A stretch of DNA of 64,000 nucleotides from Muraenolepis orangiensis. Lineage: Eukaryota > Chordata > Actinopteri > Gadiformes > Muraenolepididae. The stretch is from assembly GCA_027704905.1 (NCBI GenBank), contig CM051015.1:16182521-16246520 (forward strand), in the 5' to 3' direction. Made by a program: the position numbers and the translations under genes. Every line of letters begins with the position of its first letter. The stretch's first letter is position 1. The notes under the pieces are model-generated. The model did not search any database. It was not told where the DNA came from and saw nothing but the letters and a program-made list of their open reading frames with translations. Positions 22,997-35,304 of this stretch are shown here, piece after piece.

Positions 22997-24686
22997 CACA
23001 ATCCTTTTGATGCTGAGGGGATACCCCTTTGATTTCATTATTCATTGATATATATATATATGTATATATTTTACAAATGTATAATTATGTATATTTTAAT
23101 TAGCTGTTGTGTAATTTATCTTTGTACCTAGAGGTAGCTCCCTTCCTCTCTCCAATGGAAAGGTGTTTTGCTAGTTAGCGTTTGTATCACCACTGTAGGC
23201 TAGAAGTATGATACAGTGGCCCCGTCCATCCCTGGCCTGACTCCTTAATTGTTTTCATTCCTTAAGCTGTCTTTCATTCCCCTTTCCCTAGATTGAATTG
23301 GCCTCCCGGACAATCCACAACAGTCTTCATGGTCACTCCCCTTACCTTTGTTGTGTTCATATCAGACCTCATCATGTGAATGTTTTGCTATGACAATCAT
23401 TTACAGCCATTGTTTCTCTAAAGATGCTTGGTAAATGCTGCCAGTGTGTCTCCCCAGGATTATGCTCCATCAAACAAAACACATTTGTCACGTTCCGGCC
23501 AAGTTCTTCCTGCTCCTGGTCCGGGTTTTCGGCTGGCTTCCTGGATCCGCAATGTCGTGGCTCCGTTACGAATACCACTCCTTTTTTTCCCTGTCGGCCG
23601 TGTGTTACTGGACTCACCTGTTTTTAATCACACCTCATTTACCAAGCTGTATTTAAACCATGTCTTGTGTGTTTACTGATTCTCGGAAAGCCTCACGTCA
23701 AGTATTAAGTAGCACGTCTTGTGTTCTGTTTTCTGATCCACTGTGTTTTGACCATCACCTGCTAAACAACTTAGTTTTTGCCTTGCCCTGTCTGTACCTC
23801 TGCCTTTTCTCACGATCATTAAAGCACATGTACTACCTAGCTTCTGTCCCTCTGCTTTTGGGTCCCACCTACACCCAGGCGTGACAACATTGCTAGCAGG
23901 AAGAGTTTTTCAAGGAATTATTTTGCAACATGGTTTCATGTATTTTGGGGGTACTCACTTAAAAAAGAAATCTCCAATATGCACTATACATTTGAGAATC
24001 CCTGTTTTGAATATGTTTAAATAGGCTATTCATATTAAAAATCAACGGACTAGATTTAAATAATGTGGTGTTTTTACACTGCACCCTTGATGAATTGATA
24101 GGAGCTTGGTATTTTTCCCATGCATTTGAATTTGCAAAAAACCTATTGTTTGTAATTCGTAATTTGAATAACAAGGTCTTTCACTTTTTTGAAATAAATA
24201 TTATTCTAAAATCGTCTAGCACTACCTACACTGTGAAGACCAGGCTCATCCAAGAAGTTCTCCTTAATTGAGGATGATAGCAATTATTTGGATTGGACTA
24301 GATGTCAATAGCAACACTTCTGGTGACAAGTTGTTCTCTTACCTTTGTCTGTTGAAACACACTATTGTAAGTCGCTTTGGATAAAAGCATCTGCTAAATG
24401 ACTGTAATGTAATGTAACACATTTTACAAATAGCCCTGAGTCACAAACGTAAGGCCTAAAAACACCAAAGCTCAAGTGTAAGGCTATACAATATGTATAA
24501 CAATATGTGTTATTTAATTTTGAATCATAGTAGTTTGAGAAAGCCTTGAAATGTAATATGCCTCATGCATTTTGACTAACTGCTGTTGTCTGAATGAATA
24601 ATAGGATTAGTTGAAATATGTAGCTGTGTTAAGACATGCAATTAAATCAAAATGCTTTCATTTGACTAGTTAACCATTGTTGTGTC
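22997..24686. repeat. Array spacer between copies 7 and 8
   Basis: Short AT run near 23048-23069, LTR-like insertion 23486-23886, SINE-like tail near 24367. No gene seen. Confidence 0.85.
23486..23886 (+). mobile_element. Solo LTR-like insertion, spacer between copies 7 and 8
   Basis: 401 bp, canonical ends, ACATT on both sides. Confidence 0.75.
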
Positions 24687-24712
24687 TTTATTTACATTTC
24701 ATATAGCAACAT

Positions 24713-25649
24713 TTACATGGACTCCATGATACGCCTCATGCTCATGAACCTCATGCCACTCATGCCCATATCCTTGAAGCTCCTGTACTCTCCAGGCCTC
24801 ATGTACATCATCCTGCCCTTGTAGTGAGCCTGCTCGTACATCAGCCAGTGGCCGTCCATAACGTTGCAGGACTGGCAGTCGGACATGCGATGACGATCCT
24901 GGATGTTGTCACAGTCGTCCATCATCTCATAGGACTGACCGCCGTAGTTCTCCCTCTCGTAGATCTTCATCCTGAACTGGCCTCTGTGCTGTAATGGAGA
25001 GATTCAGAGAAACATTGTCAGCAGACTCATAAGCTCAACACAGTCAGGCGTACAGTTAAACTAGGTGATAGTTACAGTTGAACTGTGTGAGAGTAACAGT
25101 TGATCTCGGTGAGAGTAACAGTTGATCTCGGTGAGAGTAACTTGAACTATGGGTGAGTTCTCTTACATAGGGGATCATTCTGCAGGACTTCATGTTGTCA
25201 AACATCATTCCCATGCACATCATGCGCTGCATGTCGTTGTACTCTCCCCTCCTCATGAAGAACTGCTGGCCCATGTAGTTGTTCCTCTCATAGACCATGA
25301 AGCATCCACTCTCCACCCTGCAGGACTGGCACCTGCTCAGGTAGGAGGACATGTCAGAGCAGTCGCTCATGCACTCATAGGAGCGGCCCTGGAAGTTCTT
25401 CTCCTCGTAGAAGGTGATCTGAAAGAGTACAAAAATAAGACATATAACTTATGATAGAAAGGGGAAAAAGGGAAATGTGTTTGCCATTTCCTACATTACA
25501 GAAAAGTTGTTATTTTCATACTGCCAGGTGTGTGCAGTTCAGTGTAGCAATACAAATGGAAAACAGCAATATATTATGTTGAAAATGTATTTAAATAAGT
25601 TACAAATGAAACATACTTTGCCCATCATGTTCCTGTCAGTGTTGGTCAT
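24713..25649 (-). CDS. crygm: Gamma-M crystallin, copy 8 (type A)
   Basis: Exons 25617-25649, 25167-25418 and 24713-24988; introns 198 and 178 bp. The protein is the common type-A form; a silent change is visible in the SGCF codons of exon 2. Confidence 0.95.
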
Positions 25650-25696
25650 ATTGCTGTTACTAGTGAACTGCCTTTCCACCTGTTTAACCGAGGTCC

Positions 25697-25759
25697 TTTT
25701 ATATGATGTCAAACCTAAACAATCAGAGGCCCTGCCTGTGAGAACTCCTTGCTCAGCTT
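25697..25759 (-). promoter_or_regulatory. Lens promoter of copy 8
   Basis: TATA, SOX-type and Maf-type sites as in copy 1. Confidence 0.7.
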
Positions 25760-27530
25760 CACAATCCTTTTGATGCAGAGGGGATACCCCTTTGTTTTCA
25801 TTATTCATTGATATATATATATATATATATTTTTTTTTGAGTTTTTTTTACAAATGTATAATTATGTTTATTGTAATTTGCTGTTGTGTATATATCTATA
25901 AAACAAATGTATGATTATGTTTATTTTAATTTGCTTTGTGAAATTGATCTTTGTACCTAGAGGTTGCTCACCTTCCTCTCTCCAATGGAAAGGTGTTTTG
26001 TTAGTTAGCGTTTGTATCACCACTGTAGGCTAGAAGTCTGATACAGTGGCCCCGTCCATCCCTGGCCTGACTCCTGAATTGTTTTCATTCCTTAAACTGT
26101 CTTTCATTCCCTTTCCCTAGATTGAATTGGCCTCCCGGACAATCCTCAACAGTCTTCATGGTCACTCCCCTTACCTTTGTTGTGTTCATATCAGACCTTA
26201 TCATGTGAAAGTTTTGCTATAACAATCATTTACAGCCATTGTTTCTCTAAAGATGCTTTGTAAATGCTGCCAGTGTGTCTCCCCAGGATTATGCTCCATT
26301 AAACAAAACACATTTGTCACGTTCCGGCCAAGTTCTTCCTGCTCCTGGTCCAGGTTTTCGGCTGGCTTCCTGGATCCGCGATGTCGTGGCTCCGTTCCGA
26401 ATACCACTCCATTTTTTTCCTGTCGGCCGTGTGTTACTGGACTCACCTGTTTTTAATCACACCTCATTTACCAAGCTGTATTTAAACCATGTCTTGTGTG
26501 TTTACTGATTCTGGATTATCACCACCGATTCTCGGAAAGCCTCACGTCAAGTATTAAGTATCACGTCTTGTGTTCTGTTTTCTGATCCACTGTGTTTTGA
26601 CCATCACCTGCTAAACAACTTTGTTTTTGCCTTGCCCTGTCTGTACCTCTGCCTTTTCTCACGATCATTAAAGCACATGTACTACCTAGCTTCTGTCCCT
26701 CTGCTTTTGGGTCCCACCTACACCCAGGCGTGACAACATTGCTAGCAGGAAGAGTTTTTCAAGGAATTATTTTGCAACATGGTTCCATGTATTTTGGGGG
26801 TACTCACTTAAAAAAGAAATCTCCAATATGCACTATACATTTGAGAATCCCTGTTTTGAATATGTTTAAATAGGCTATTCATATTAAAAATCAACGGACT
26901 AGATTTAAATAATGTGGTGTTTTTGACACTGCACCCTTGAAGAATTGATAGGAGCTTGGTATTTTTCCCATGCATTTGAATTTGCAAAAAACCTATTGTT
27001 TGTAATTCGTAATTTGAATAACAAGGTCTTTCACTTTTTTGAAATAAACATTATTCTAAAATCGTCTAGCACTACCTCCACTGTGAAGACCAGGCTCATC
27101 CAAGAAGTTCTCCTTAATTGAGGATGATAGCAATAATTTGGATTGGACTAGATGTCAATAGCAACACTTCTGGTGACAAGTTGTTCTCTTACCTTTGTCT
27201 GTTGAAACACACTATTGTAAGTCGCTTTGGATAAAAGCATCTGCTAAATGACTGTAATGTAATGTAACACATTTTACAATTAGCCCTGAGTCACAAACGT
27301 AAGGCCTAAAAACACCAAAGCTCAAGTGTAAGGCTGTTCAATATAACAATATGTGTTATTTAATTATGAATCATAGTAGTTTGAGAAAGCCTAGAAATGT
27401 AATATCCTCATGCATTTTGACTAACTGCTGTTGTCTGAATGAATAATAGGATTAGCTGAAATATGTAGCTGTGTGTTAAGACATGCAATTAAATCAAAAG
27501 CTTTCATTTGACTAGTTAACCATTGTTGTC
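25760..27530. repeat. Array spacer between copies 8 and 9
   Basis: Short AT run near 25811-25830, LTR-like insertion 26315-26735, SINE-like tail near 27217. No gene seen. Confidence 0.85.
26315..26735 (+). mobile_element. Solo LTR-like insertion, spacer between copies 8 and 9
   Basis: 421 bp, canonical ends, ACATT on both sides. It has the longer form after TTTACTGATT, as in the two leftmost copies. Confidence 0.75.
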
Positions 27531-27556
27531 TTTATTTACATTTCATATAGCAACAT

Positions 27557-28489
27557 TCACATGGACTCCATGATACGCCTCATGCTCATGAACCTCATGC
27601 CACTCATGCCCATATCCCTGAAGCTCCTGTACTCTCCAGGCCTCATGTACATCATCCTGCCCTTGTAGTGAGCCTGCTCGTACATCAGCCAGTGGCCGTC
27701 CATAACGTTGCAGGACTGGCAGTCAGACATGCGATGACGATCCTGGATGTTGTCACAGTCGTCCATCATCTCATAGGACTGACCGCCGTAGTTCTCCCTC
27801 TCGTAGATCTTCATCCTGAACTGGCCTCTGTGCTGTAATGGAGAGATTCAGAGAAACAATGTCAGCAGACTCATAAGCTCAACACAGTCAGGCTTGAAGT
27901 TAAACTAGGAGATAGTTACAGATTGAACTGGTGAGAGTAACAGTTGAGAACAGTTGATCTTGGGGGGGGAGACAGAGAATCTCGGTGAGAGTAACTGTTG
28001 AACTATGGATGAGTTCTCTTACATAGGGGATCATTCTGCAGGACTTCATGTTGTCAAACATCATTCCCATGCTCATCATGCGCTGCATGTCGTTGTACTC
28101 TCCCCTCCTCATGAAGAACTGCTGGCCCATGTAGTTGTTCCTCTCATAGACCATGAAGCAGCCACTCTCCACCCTGCAGGACTGGCACCTGCTCAGGTAG
28201 GAGGACATGTCAGAGCAGTCGCTCATGCACTCATAGGAGCGGCCCTGGAAGTTCTTCTCCTCGTAGAAGGTGATCTGAAAGAGTACAAAAATAGCACATA
28301 TTACTTATGATAGAAAGGGGAACAATGGAAACATATTTGCCATTTCCTACATTACAGAATAGTTTTTATTTTCATACTGCCACACATCGTGTGTGGACAG
28401 TTCATTGAAGCAAAATCGTATCCAATGTATTTAAATAAGTTACAAATCAAACATACTTTGCACATCATAGTCCTGTCAGTGGTGGTCAT
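27557..28489 (-). CDS. crygm: Gamma-M crystallin, copy 9 (type B)
   Basis: Exons 28457-28489, 28023-28274 and 27557-27832; introns 182 and 190 bp. First type-B copy: exon 1 reads MTTTDRTMMCK, so the usual Gly before Lys is Cys; exon 2 has MMSMG for MMCMG; exon 3 has SFRDMG for SFKDMG. Intron 2 lost the regular 22-bp repeats and has a GGGGGGGG run. The upstream spacer has the empty LTR site. Confidence 0.93.
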
Positions 28490-28536
28490 GTTGCTGTTAC
28501 TAGTGAACTGCCTTCCCACCTTTTTTACAGAGGTCC

Positions 28537-28598
28537 TTTTATATGATGACAAACCTAAACAATCAGAGGCCCTGCCTGTGCGTACTCCTTACTCAGCT
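28537..28598 (-). promoter_or_regulatory. Lens promoter of copy 9 (type B)
   Basis: TATA (28537-28544) and SOX-type site (28558-28563) are kept. The Maf-type site differs: AGCTGAGTAA instead of AAGCTGAGCAA. This could alter activator strength between the two types. Confidence 0.65.
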
Positions 28599-28724
28599 CA
28601 CAATCCATTTAATGCTGAGGGGATCCCCTGCATGTTTCTGGTATCGCTGGTCCCATTATCTTTAAAATAAATTTCTCTGACCCCCAAAATCGATTCATCT
28701 ACATACATGTACACGCAGTATGTA

Positions 28725-28727
<3 letters not shown>

Positions 28728-28773
<46 letters not shown>
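28728..28773. repeat. (TA)n microsatellite
   Basis: 23 dinucleotides at the promoter-distal flank of copy 9; equivalent runs at 35261-35299 and 41673-41719 differ in length. Confidence 0.95.
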
Positions 28774-28778
<5 letters not shown>

Positions 28779-29718
28779 CACATGTTTAATTACAGTTATT
28801 TTAATTAGCTGTTTAAATTATCTTTGTACCTAGAGGTAGCTCCCTTCCTCTCTCCAATTGAAAGGTGTTTTGTTAGTCAGCGTTTGTATCACCACTGTAG
28901 GCTAGAAGTCTGATACAGTGGCCCGGTCAATCCCGGCCTGACTTCTTAATTGTGCTAATTCCTTTAGCTGTCTTGCATTCCCACTTCCCTCCATTGAATT
29001 GCTCTCCCGGATAATCCATACCAGTCTTAATAATCACTCCCCTTCCCTTTGTTTTGTTCATATCAGACCTTGTCATGTGAACGTTTTGCTATAAGAATCG
29101 TATACAGCCATTGTTTCTCTGAAGATGCTTAGTAAATGCTGCCATTGTACCTTCCCAGGATTATGCTCAATTAAACCAAACACATTGCTGTCTGGGAACG
29201 TTTCTCAAGTAATTATTTAGCTAAATGGTTTCATGTATTTTGGGGGTACTCACTTAAAAAATAAATCTCCAATATGCACTATACATTTGAGAATCCCTGT
29301 TTTGAATATGTTTAATAGGCTATTCATATTAAACATCAATTTGAATAACAAGTTCTTTCACTTTTTTGAAATAAATATTATTCTAAACTAATCTAGCACT
29401 ACCTCCACTGTGATGACCAGGCTCATCCAAGAAGTTATCCTTAATTGACATACCTGCAGTGCTTTTTTTAATTTGATTTCATTTGTTGCTATTATGCACT
29501 TTACTACACTTGAAAATGAACACTGTACTCTGTCCAGTTATTTTTGCAAACTTCACCGTGTAGCACTTTCTTAGTAACTCAAATTTTGACTTATGCTTGC
29601 TCCCATTCCCAATAAATTTGAACTTTGTGGATATAAATGGCAATACAAATTCGATTAGTAAAAATAAAATGAATTATTAGTATAGTATAATAACATGTAA
29701 TAAGCATAATGCAGACAG

Positions 29719-29858
<140 letters not shown>

Positions 29859-30511
29859 CTTTATTAATCCCGAGGGAAATTTAGTCTTCCAGCAGCTTAT
29901 ACAAATCAACAACACTTATTCAGTTATAAAAACTTTTAAAACGAAGGGACTTATCTAAAACACAATTAGAATTATAAAATTACAATAAATAAATTACAAT
30001 AAACAAGAAGTGGAAAGTATACTGTATTCACAAATTGATACTAATAAATACCAATAAAATACAGAATACAATAAGTGTAAGTAGTGCAAATAAAGGTAGT
30101 TTTGGGGTCACAGAGCAGGTGTGTGTAAACAAAAGGAGGCCTCATGCCCAAAAGTCAGTCTCCCCCCGTCCACTCTGGGAAGAGTTGAATAGTCGTATGG
30201 CCTGGGGAACAAACGACTTCCTCAGTCTCTCTGTGGAGCACTGTTGGGATAGTAGTCTACCACTGAACACACTCCTCTGCTTCATGACCGTGCTGTGTAG
30301 GGGATGACGTGCGTTGTCCATGATGGACATCAGTTTGCGGAGGGTCCTTTTCTCTGCTACTGACATAAGGTGATCCAGCTCTGTGCCAACCACAGAGCCA
30401 GCTCTCCTCACCAGCCTGTCCAGCCGCGTGGCGTCCCTCTTCTTAATGCTGCCTCCCCAGCACACCACAGCGTAGAAGAGGACACTGGCAACAACAGACT
30501 GGTAAAACATC
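29859..30511 (-). mobile_element. Rex1/CR1-like LINE 3' fragment, first copy
   Basis: The minus strand reads the C-terminal end of a reverse transcriptase ORF (30142-30510): FYQSVVASVLFYAVVCWGG, GSVVGTELDHL, SFVPQAIRLFNS. Then comes a 3' UTR ending in GGGATTAATAAAGTATC and TATC repeats. Catalytic domains are absent (5' truncated). It sits in the type-B spacer after CATAATGC-ACACAGGAAA; the copy 15-16 spacer at about 53920 lacks it. Confidence 0.85.
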
Positions 30512-30561
30512 AGTAGCAGTTTCCTGCAGATGTTTTACCAGTCTGTTGTTGCCAGTGTCCT
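30479..30561. repeat. 33-bp perfect hairpin at LINE 5' end
   Basis: Arms 30479-30511 and 30529-30561 are perfect reverse complements around a 17-nt loop. The left arm is the LINE itself, the right arm an inverted copy of the same LINE bases. This fits a snap-back or twin-priming event during insertion. Confidence 0.9.
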
Positions 30562-31294
30562 TTTGCCTTCACAATTTGGAAACGTTTGCCTTCACAATTT
30601 GTTGCCAGAAAGGCTTTAGGAAGTCAGGTGACAAGCGACCAAGTACATGTAGGGAGGAAGTTGTGGTTGATGGATGGGTCAAACACAGGACTTTCCCCCG
30701 GGAGACCTTGGTTGACTTATCTTTTTAGGTATTTTTTTGGTTTATTATTTTCAGTATTCAGTCACAGTTTGGTTAGGTTTAGGCAACACACTACTGAGTT
30801 GGGTTTAGGATTTATGGCAAAAAGGGCTTTGTAGAAAAAAGGGCATTCTGGCAGATAGCTCTGAAGGCAAACTTTGCAATAGTTTGGATTGGACTAGATG
30901 TCAATAGCAACACTTCTGGTGACAAGTTGTTCTCTTACCTTTGTCTGTTGAAACACACTATTGTAAGTCCCTTTGGATAAAAGCATCTGCTAAATGACTG
31001 TAATGTAATGTAATGTAACACATTTTACAATTAGCCTTGAGTCACAAACGTAAGGCCTAAAAACACCAATGTTCAAGTTGAAGGCTATTCAATATAACAA
31101 TATGTGTTATTTCATAATGAATAATAGTAGTGTGAGAAAGCCTACAAATGTAATATGCCTCATGCTTTTTGACTAACTGCTGTTGTCTGAATGAATAATA
31201 GGATTAGCTGAAATATGTAGCTGTGTTAAGACATACAAATAAATCAAAATGTTTTAATTTGACTAGTCTTTATTTACATTACATATAGCAACAT

Positions 31295-32231
31295 TTACAT
31301 GGACTCCATGATACGCCTCATGCTCATGAACCTCATGCCACTCATGCCCATATCCTTGAAGCTCCTGTACTCTCCAGGCCTCATGTACATCATCCTGCCC
31401 TTGTAGTGGGCCTGCTCGTACATCAGCCAGTGGCCGTCCATAACGTTGCAGGACTGGCAGTCAGACATGCGATGACGATCCTGGATGTTGTCACAGTCGT
31501 CCATCATCTCATAGGACTGACCGCCGTAGTTCTCCCTCTCGTAGATCTTCATCCTGAACTGGCCTCTGTGCTGTAATGGAGAGATTCAGAGAAACGATGT
31601 CAGCAGACGGATAAGCTCAACACAGTCAGGCTTACAGTTAAACTAGGTGATAATTACAGTTGAACTGTGTGAGAGTAACAGTTGATCTTGGTGAGAGTAA
31701 TAGTTGATCTCGGTGAGAGTAACTTGAACTATGGGTGAGTTCTCTTACATAGGGGATCATTCTGCAGGACTTCATGTTGTCAAACATCATTCCCATGCAC
31801 ATCATGCGCTGCATGTCGTTGTACTCTCCCCTCCTCATGAAGAACTGCTGGCCCATGTAGTTGTTCCTCTCATAGACCATGAAGCAGCCACTCTCCACCC
31901 TGCAGGACTGGCACCTGCTCAGGTAGGAGGACATGTCAGAGCAGTCGCTCATGCACTCATAGGAGCGGCCCTGGAAGTTCTTCTCCTCGTAGAAGGTGAT
32001 CTGAAAGAGTACAAAAAGAACACATATAACTTATGATAGAAAGGGGAAAAAGGGAAATGTGTTTGCCATTTCCTACATTACAGAAAAGTTGTTATTTTCA
32101 TACTGCCAGGTGTGTGCAGTTCAGTGTAGCAATACAAATGGAAAACAGCAATATATTATGTTGAAAATGTATTTAAATAAGTTACAAATGAAACATACTT
32201 TGCCCATCATGTTCCTGTCAGTGTTGGTCAT
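31295..32231 (-). CDS. crygm: Gamma-M crystallin, copy 10 (type A)
   Basis: Exons 32199-32231, 31749-32000 and 31295-31570; introns 198 and 178 bp. Type-A residues throughout (MMGK, MMCMG, SFKDMG). The spacer to its left is the Rex1-bearing type, the one on its right carries the LTR. Confidence 0.95.
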
Positions 32232-32278
32232 GTTGCTGTTACTAGTGAACTGCCTTTCCACCTGTTTAACCGAGGTCC

Positions 32279-32341
32279 TTTTATATGATGTCAAACCTAA
32301 ACAATCAGAGGCCCTGCCTGTGAGAACTCCTTGCTCAGCTT
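32279..32341 (-). promoter_or_regulatory. Lens promoter of copy 10
   Basis: TATA, SOX-type and Maf-type sites in type-A form. Confidence 0.7.
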
Positions 32342-32390
32342 CACAATCCTTTTGATGCTGAGGGGATACCCCTTTGATTTCATTATTCAT

Positions 32391-32462
<72 letters not shown>

Positions 32463-34073
32463 TTTACAAATGTATAATTATGTATATTTTAATTTGCTAT
32501 TGTGTAATTGATCTTTGTACCTAGAGGTTGCTCCCTTCCTCTCTCCAATGGAAAGGTGTTTTGCTAGTTAGCGTTTGTATCACCACTGTAGGCTAGAAGT
32601 CTGATACAGTGGCCCCGTCCATCCCTGGCCTGACTCCTTAATTGTTTTCATTCCTTAAGCTGTCTTTCATTCCCCTTTCCCTAGATTGAATTGGCCTCCC
32701 GGACAATCCACAACAGTCTTCATGGTCACTCCCCTTACCTTTGTTTTGTTCATATCAGACCTTATCATGTGAATGTTTTGCTATGACAATCATTTACAGC
32801 CATTGTTTCTCTAAAGATGCTTGGTAAATGCTGCCAGTGTGTCTCCACAGGATTATGCTCCATTAAACAAAACACATTTGTCACGTTCCGGCCAAGTTCT
32901 TCCTGCTCCTGGTCCGGGTTTTCGGCTGGCTTCCTGGATCCGCGATGTCGTGGCTCCGTTCCGAATATCACTCCTTTTTTTCCCTGTCGGCCGTGTGTTA
33001 CTGGACTCACCTGTTTTTAATCACACCTCATTTACCAAGCTGTATTTAAACCATGTCTTGTGTGTTTACTGATTCTCGGAAAGCCTCACGTCAAGTATTA
33101 AGTATCACGTCTTGTGTTCTGTTTTCTGATCCACTGTGTTTTGACCATCACCTGCTAAACAACTTTGTTTTTGCCTTGCCCTGTCTGTACCTCTGCCTTT
33201 TCTCACGATCATTAAAGCACATGTACTACCTAGCTTCTGTCCCTCTGCTTTTGGGTCCCACCTACACCCAGGCGTGACAACATTGCTAGCAGGAAGAGTT
33301 TTTCAAGGAATTATTTTGCAACATGGTTTCATGTATTTTGGGGGTACTCACTTAAAAAAGAAATCTCCAATATGCACTATACATTTGAGAATCCCTGTTT
33401 TGAATATGTTTAAATAGGCTATTCATATTAAAAATCAACGGACTAGATTTAAATAATGTGGTGTTTTTACACTGCACCCTTGAAGAATTGATAGGAGCTT
33501 GGTATTTTTCCCATGCATTTGAATTTGCAAAAAACCTATTGTTTGTAATTCGTAATTTGAATAACAAGGTCTTTCACTTTTTTGAAATAAACATTATTCA
33601 AAAATCGTCTAGCACTACCTCCACTGTGAAGACCAGGCTCATCCAAGAAGTTCTCCTTAATTGAGGATGATAGCAATAATTTGGATTGGACTAGATGTCA
33701 ATAGCAACACTTCTGGTGACAAGTTGTTCTCTTACCTTTGTCTGTTGAAACACACGATTGTAAGTCGCTTTGGATAAAAGCATCTGCTAAATGACTGTAA
33801 TGTAATGTAATGTAACACATTTTACAATTGGCCCTGAGTCACAAACGTAAGGCCTAAAAACACCAAAGCTCAAGTGTAAGGCCGTTCAATATAACAATAT
33901 GTGTTATTTAATTATGAATAATAGTAGTTTGAGAAAGCCTAGAAATGTAATACTCCTCATGCATTTTGACTAACTGCTGTTGTCTGAATGAATAATAGGA
34001 TTAGCAGAAATATGTAGCGTGTATGTAGTGTTAAGACATGCAAATAAATCAAAAGCTTTTCATTTGACTAGTC
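32342..34073. repeat. Array spacer between copies 10 and 11
   Basis: Long (AT)n 32393-32454, LTR-like insertion 32879-33279, SINE-like tail near 33760. No gene seen. Confidence 0.85.
32879..33279 (+). mobile_element. Solo LTR-like insertion, spacer between copies 10 and 11
   Basis: 401 bp, canonical ends, ACATT on both sides. Confidence 0.75.
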
Positions 34074-34099
34074 TTTATTTACATTTCATATTGCAACAT

Positions 34100-35022
34100 T
34101 CACATGGACTCCATGATACGCCTCATGCTCATGAACCTCATGCCACTCATGCCCATATCCCTGAAGCTCCTGTACTCTCCAGGCCTCATGTACATCATCC
34201 TGCCCTTGTAATGGGCCTGCTCGTACATCAGCCAGTGGCCATCCATAACGTTGCAGGACTGGCAGTCAGACATGCGATGACGATCCTGGATGTTGTCACA
34301 GTCGTCCATCATCTCATAGGACTGACCGCCGTAGTTCTCCCTCTCGTAGATCTTCATCCTGAACTGGCCTCTGTGCTGTAATGGAGAGATTCAGAGAAAC
34401 AATGTCAGCAGACTCATAAGCTCAACACAGTCAGGCTTGAAGTTAAACTAGGAGATAGTAACAATTGAACTGGTTGAGAGTAACAGTTGATCTTGGGGGG
34501 GGAGACAGAGAATCTCGGTGAGAGTAACTGTTGAACTATGGATGAGTTCTCTTACATAGGGGATCATTCTGCAGGACTTCATGTTGTCAAACATCATTCC
34601 CATGCTCATCATGCGCTGCATGTCGTTGTACTCTCCCCTCCTCATGAAGAACTGCTGGCCCATGTAGTTGTTCCTCTCATAGACCATGAAGCAGCCACTC
34701 TCCACCCTGCAGGACTGGCACCTGCTCAGGTAGGAGGACATGTCAGAGCAGTCGCTCATGCACTCATAGGAGCGGCCCTGGAAGTTCTTCTCCTCGTAGA
34801 AGGTGATCTGAAAGAGTACAAAAATAGCACATATTACTTATGATAGAAAGGGGAACAATGGAAACATATTTGCCATTTCCTACATTACAGAATAGTTTTT
34901 ATTTTCATACTGCCACACATCGTGTGTGGACAGTTCATTGAAGCAAAATCGTATCCAATGTATTTAAATAAGTTACAAATCAAACATACTTTGCACATCA
35001 TAGTCCTGTCAGTGGTGGTCAT
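34100..35022 (-). CDS. crygm: Gamma-M crystallin, copy 11 (type B)
   Basis: Exons 34990-35022, 34556-34807 and 34100-34375; introns 182 and 180 bp; AATAAA at 34074-34079. Exon 1 MTTTDRTMMCK, exon 2 MMSMG, exon 3 SFRDMG, as copy 9. Confidence 0.95.
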
Positions 35023-35069
35023 GTTGCTGTTACTAGTGAACTGCCTTCCCACCTTTTTTACAGAGGTCC

Positions 35070-35132
35070 TTTTATATGATGACAAACCTAAACAATCAGA
35101 GGCCCTGCCTGTGCGTACTCCTTACTCAGCTC
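35070..35132 (-). promoter_or_regulatory. Lens promoter of copy 11 (type B)
   Basis: TATA and SOX-type sites kept; Maf-type site in the GAGTAA variant. Confidence 0.65.
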
Positions 35133-35257
35133 ACAATCCATTTAATGCTGAGGGGATCCCCTGCATGTTTCTGGTATCGCTGGTCCCATTATCTTTAAAA
35201 TAAATTTCTCTGACCCCCAAAATCGATTAATCTACATACATGTACACGCAGTATGTA

Positions 35258-35304
<47 letters not shown>

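Noticed and set aside
34019..34381. 120-codon antisense ORF across exon 3 (also at 40430)
   Set aside because: Mirror of exon 3; His-rich because the sense strand is Met-rich.
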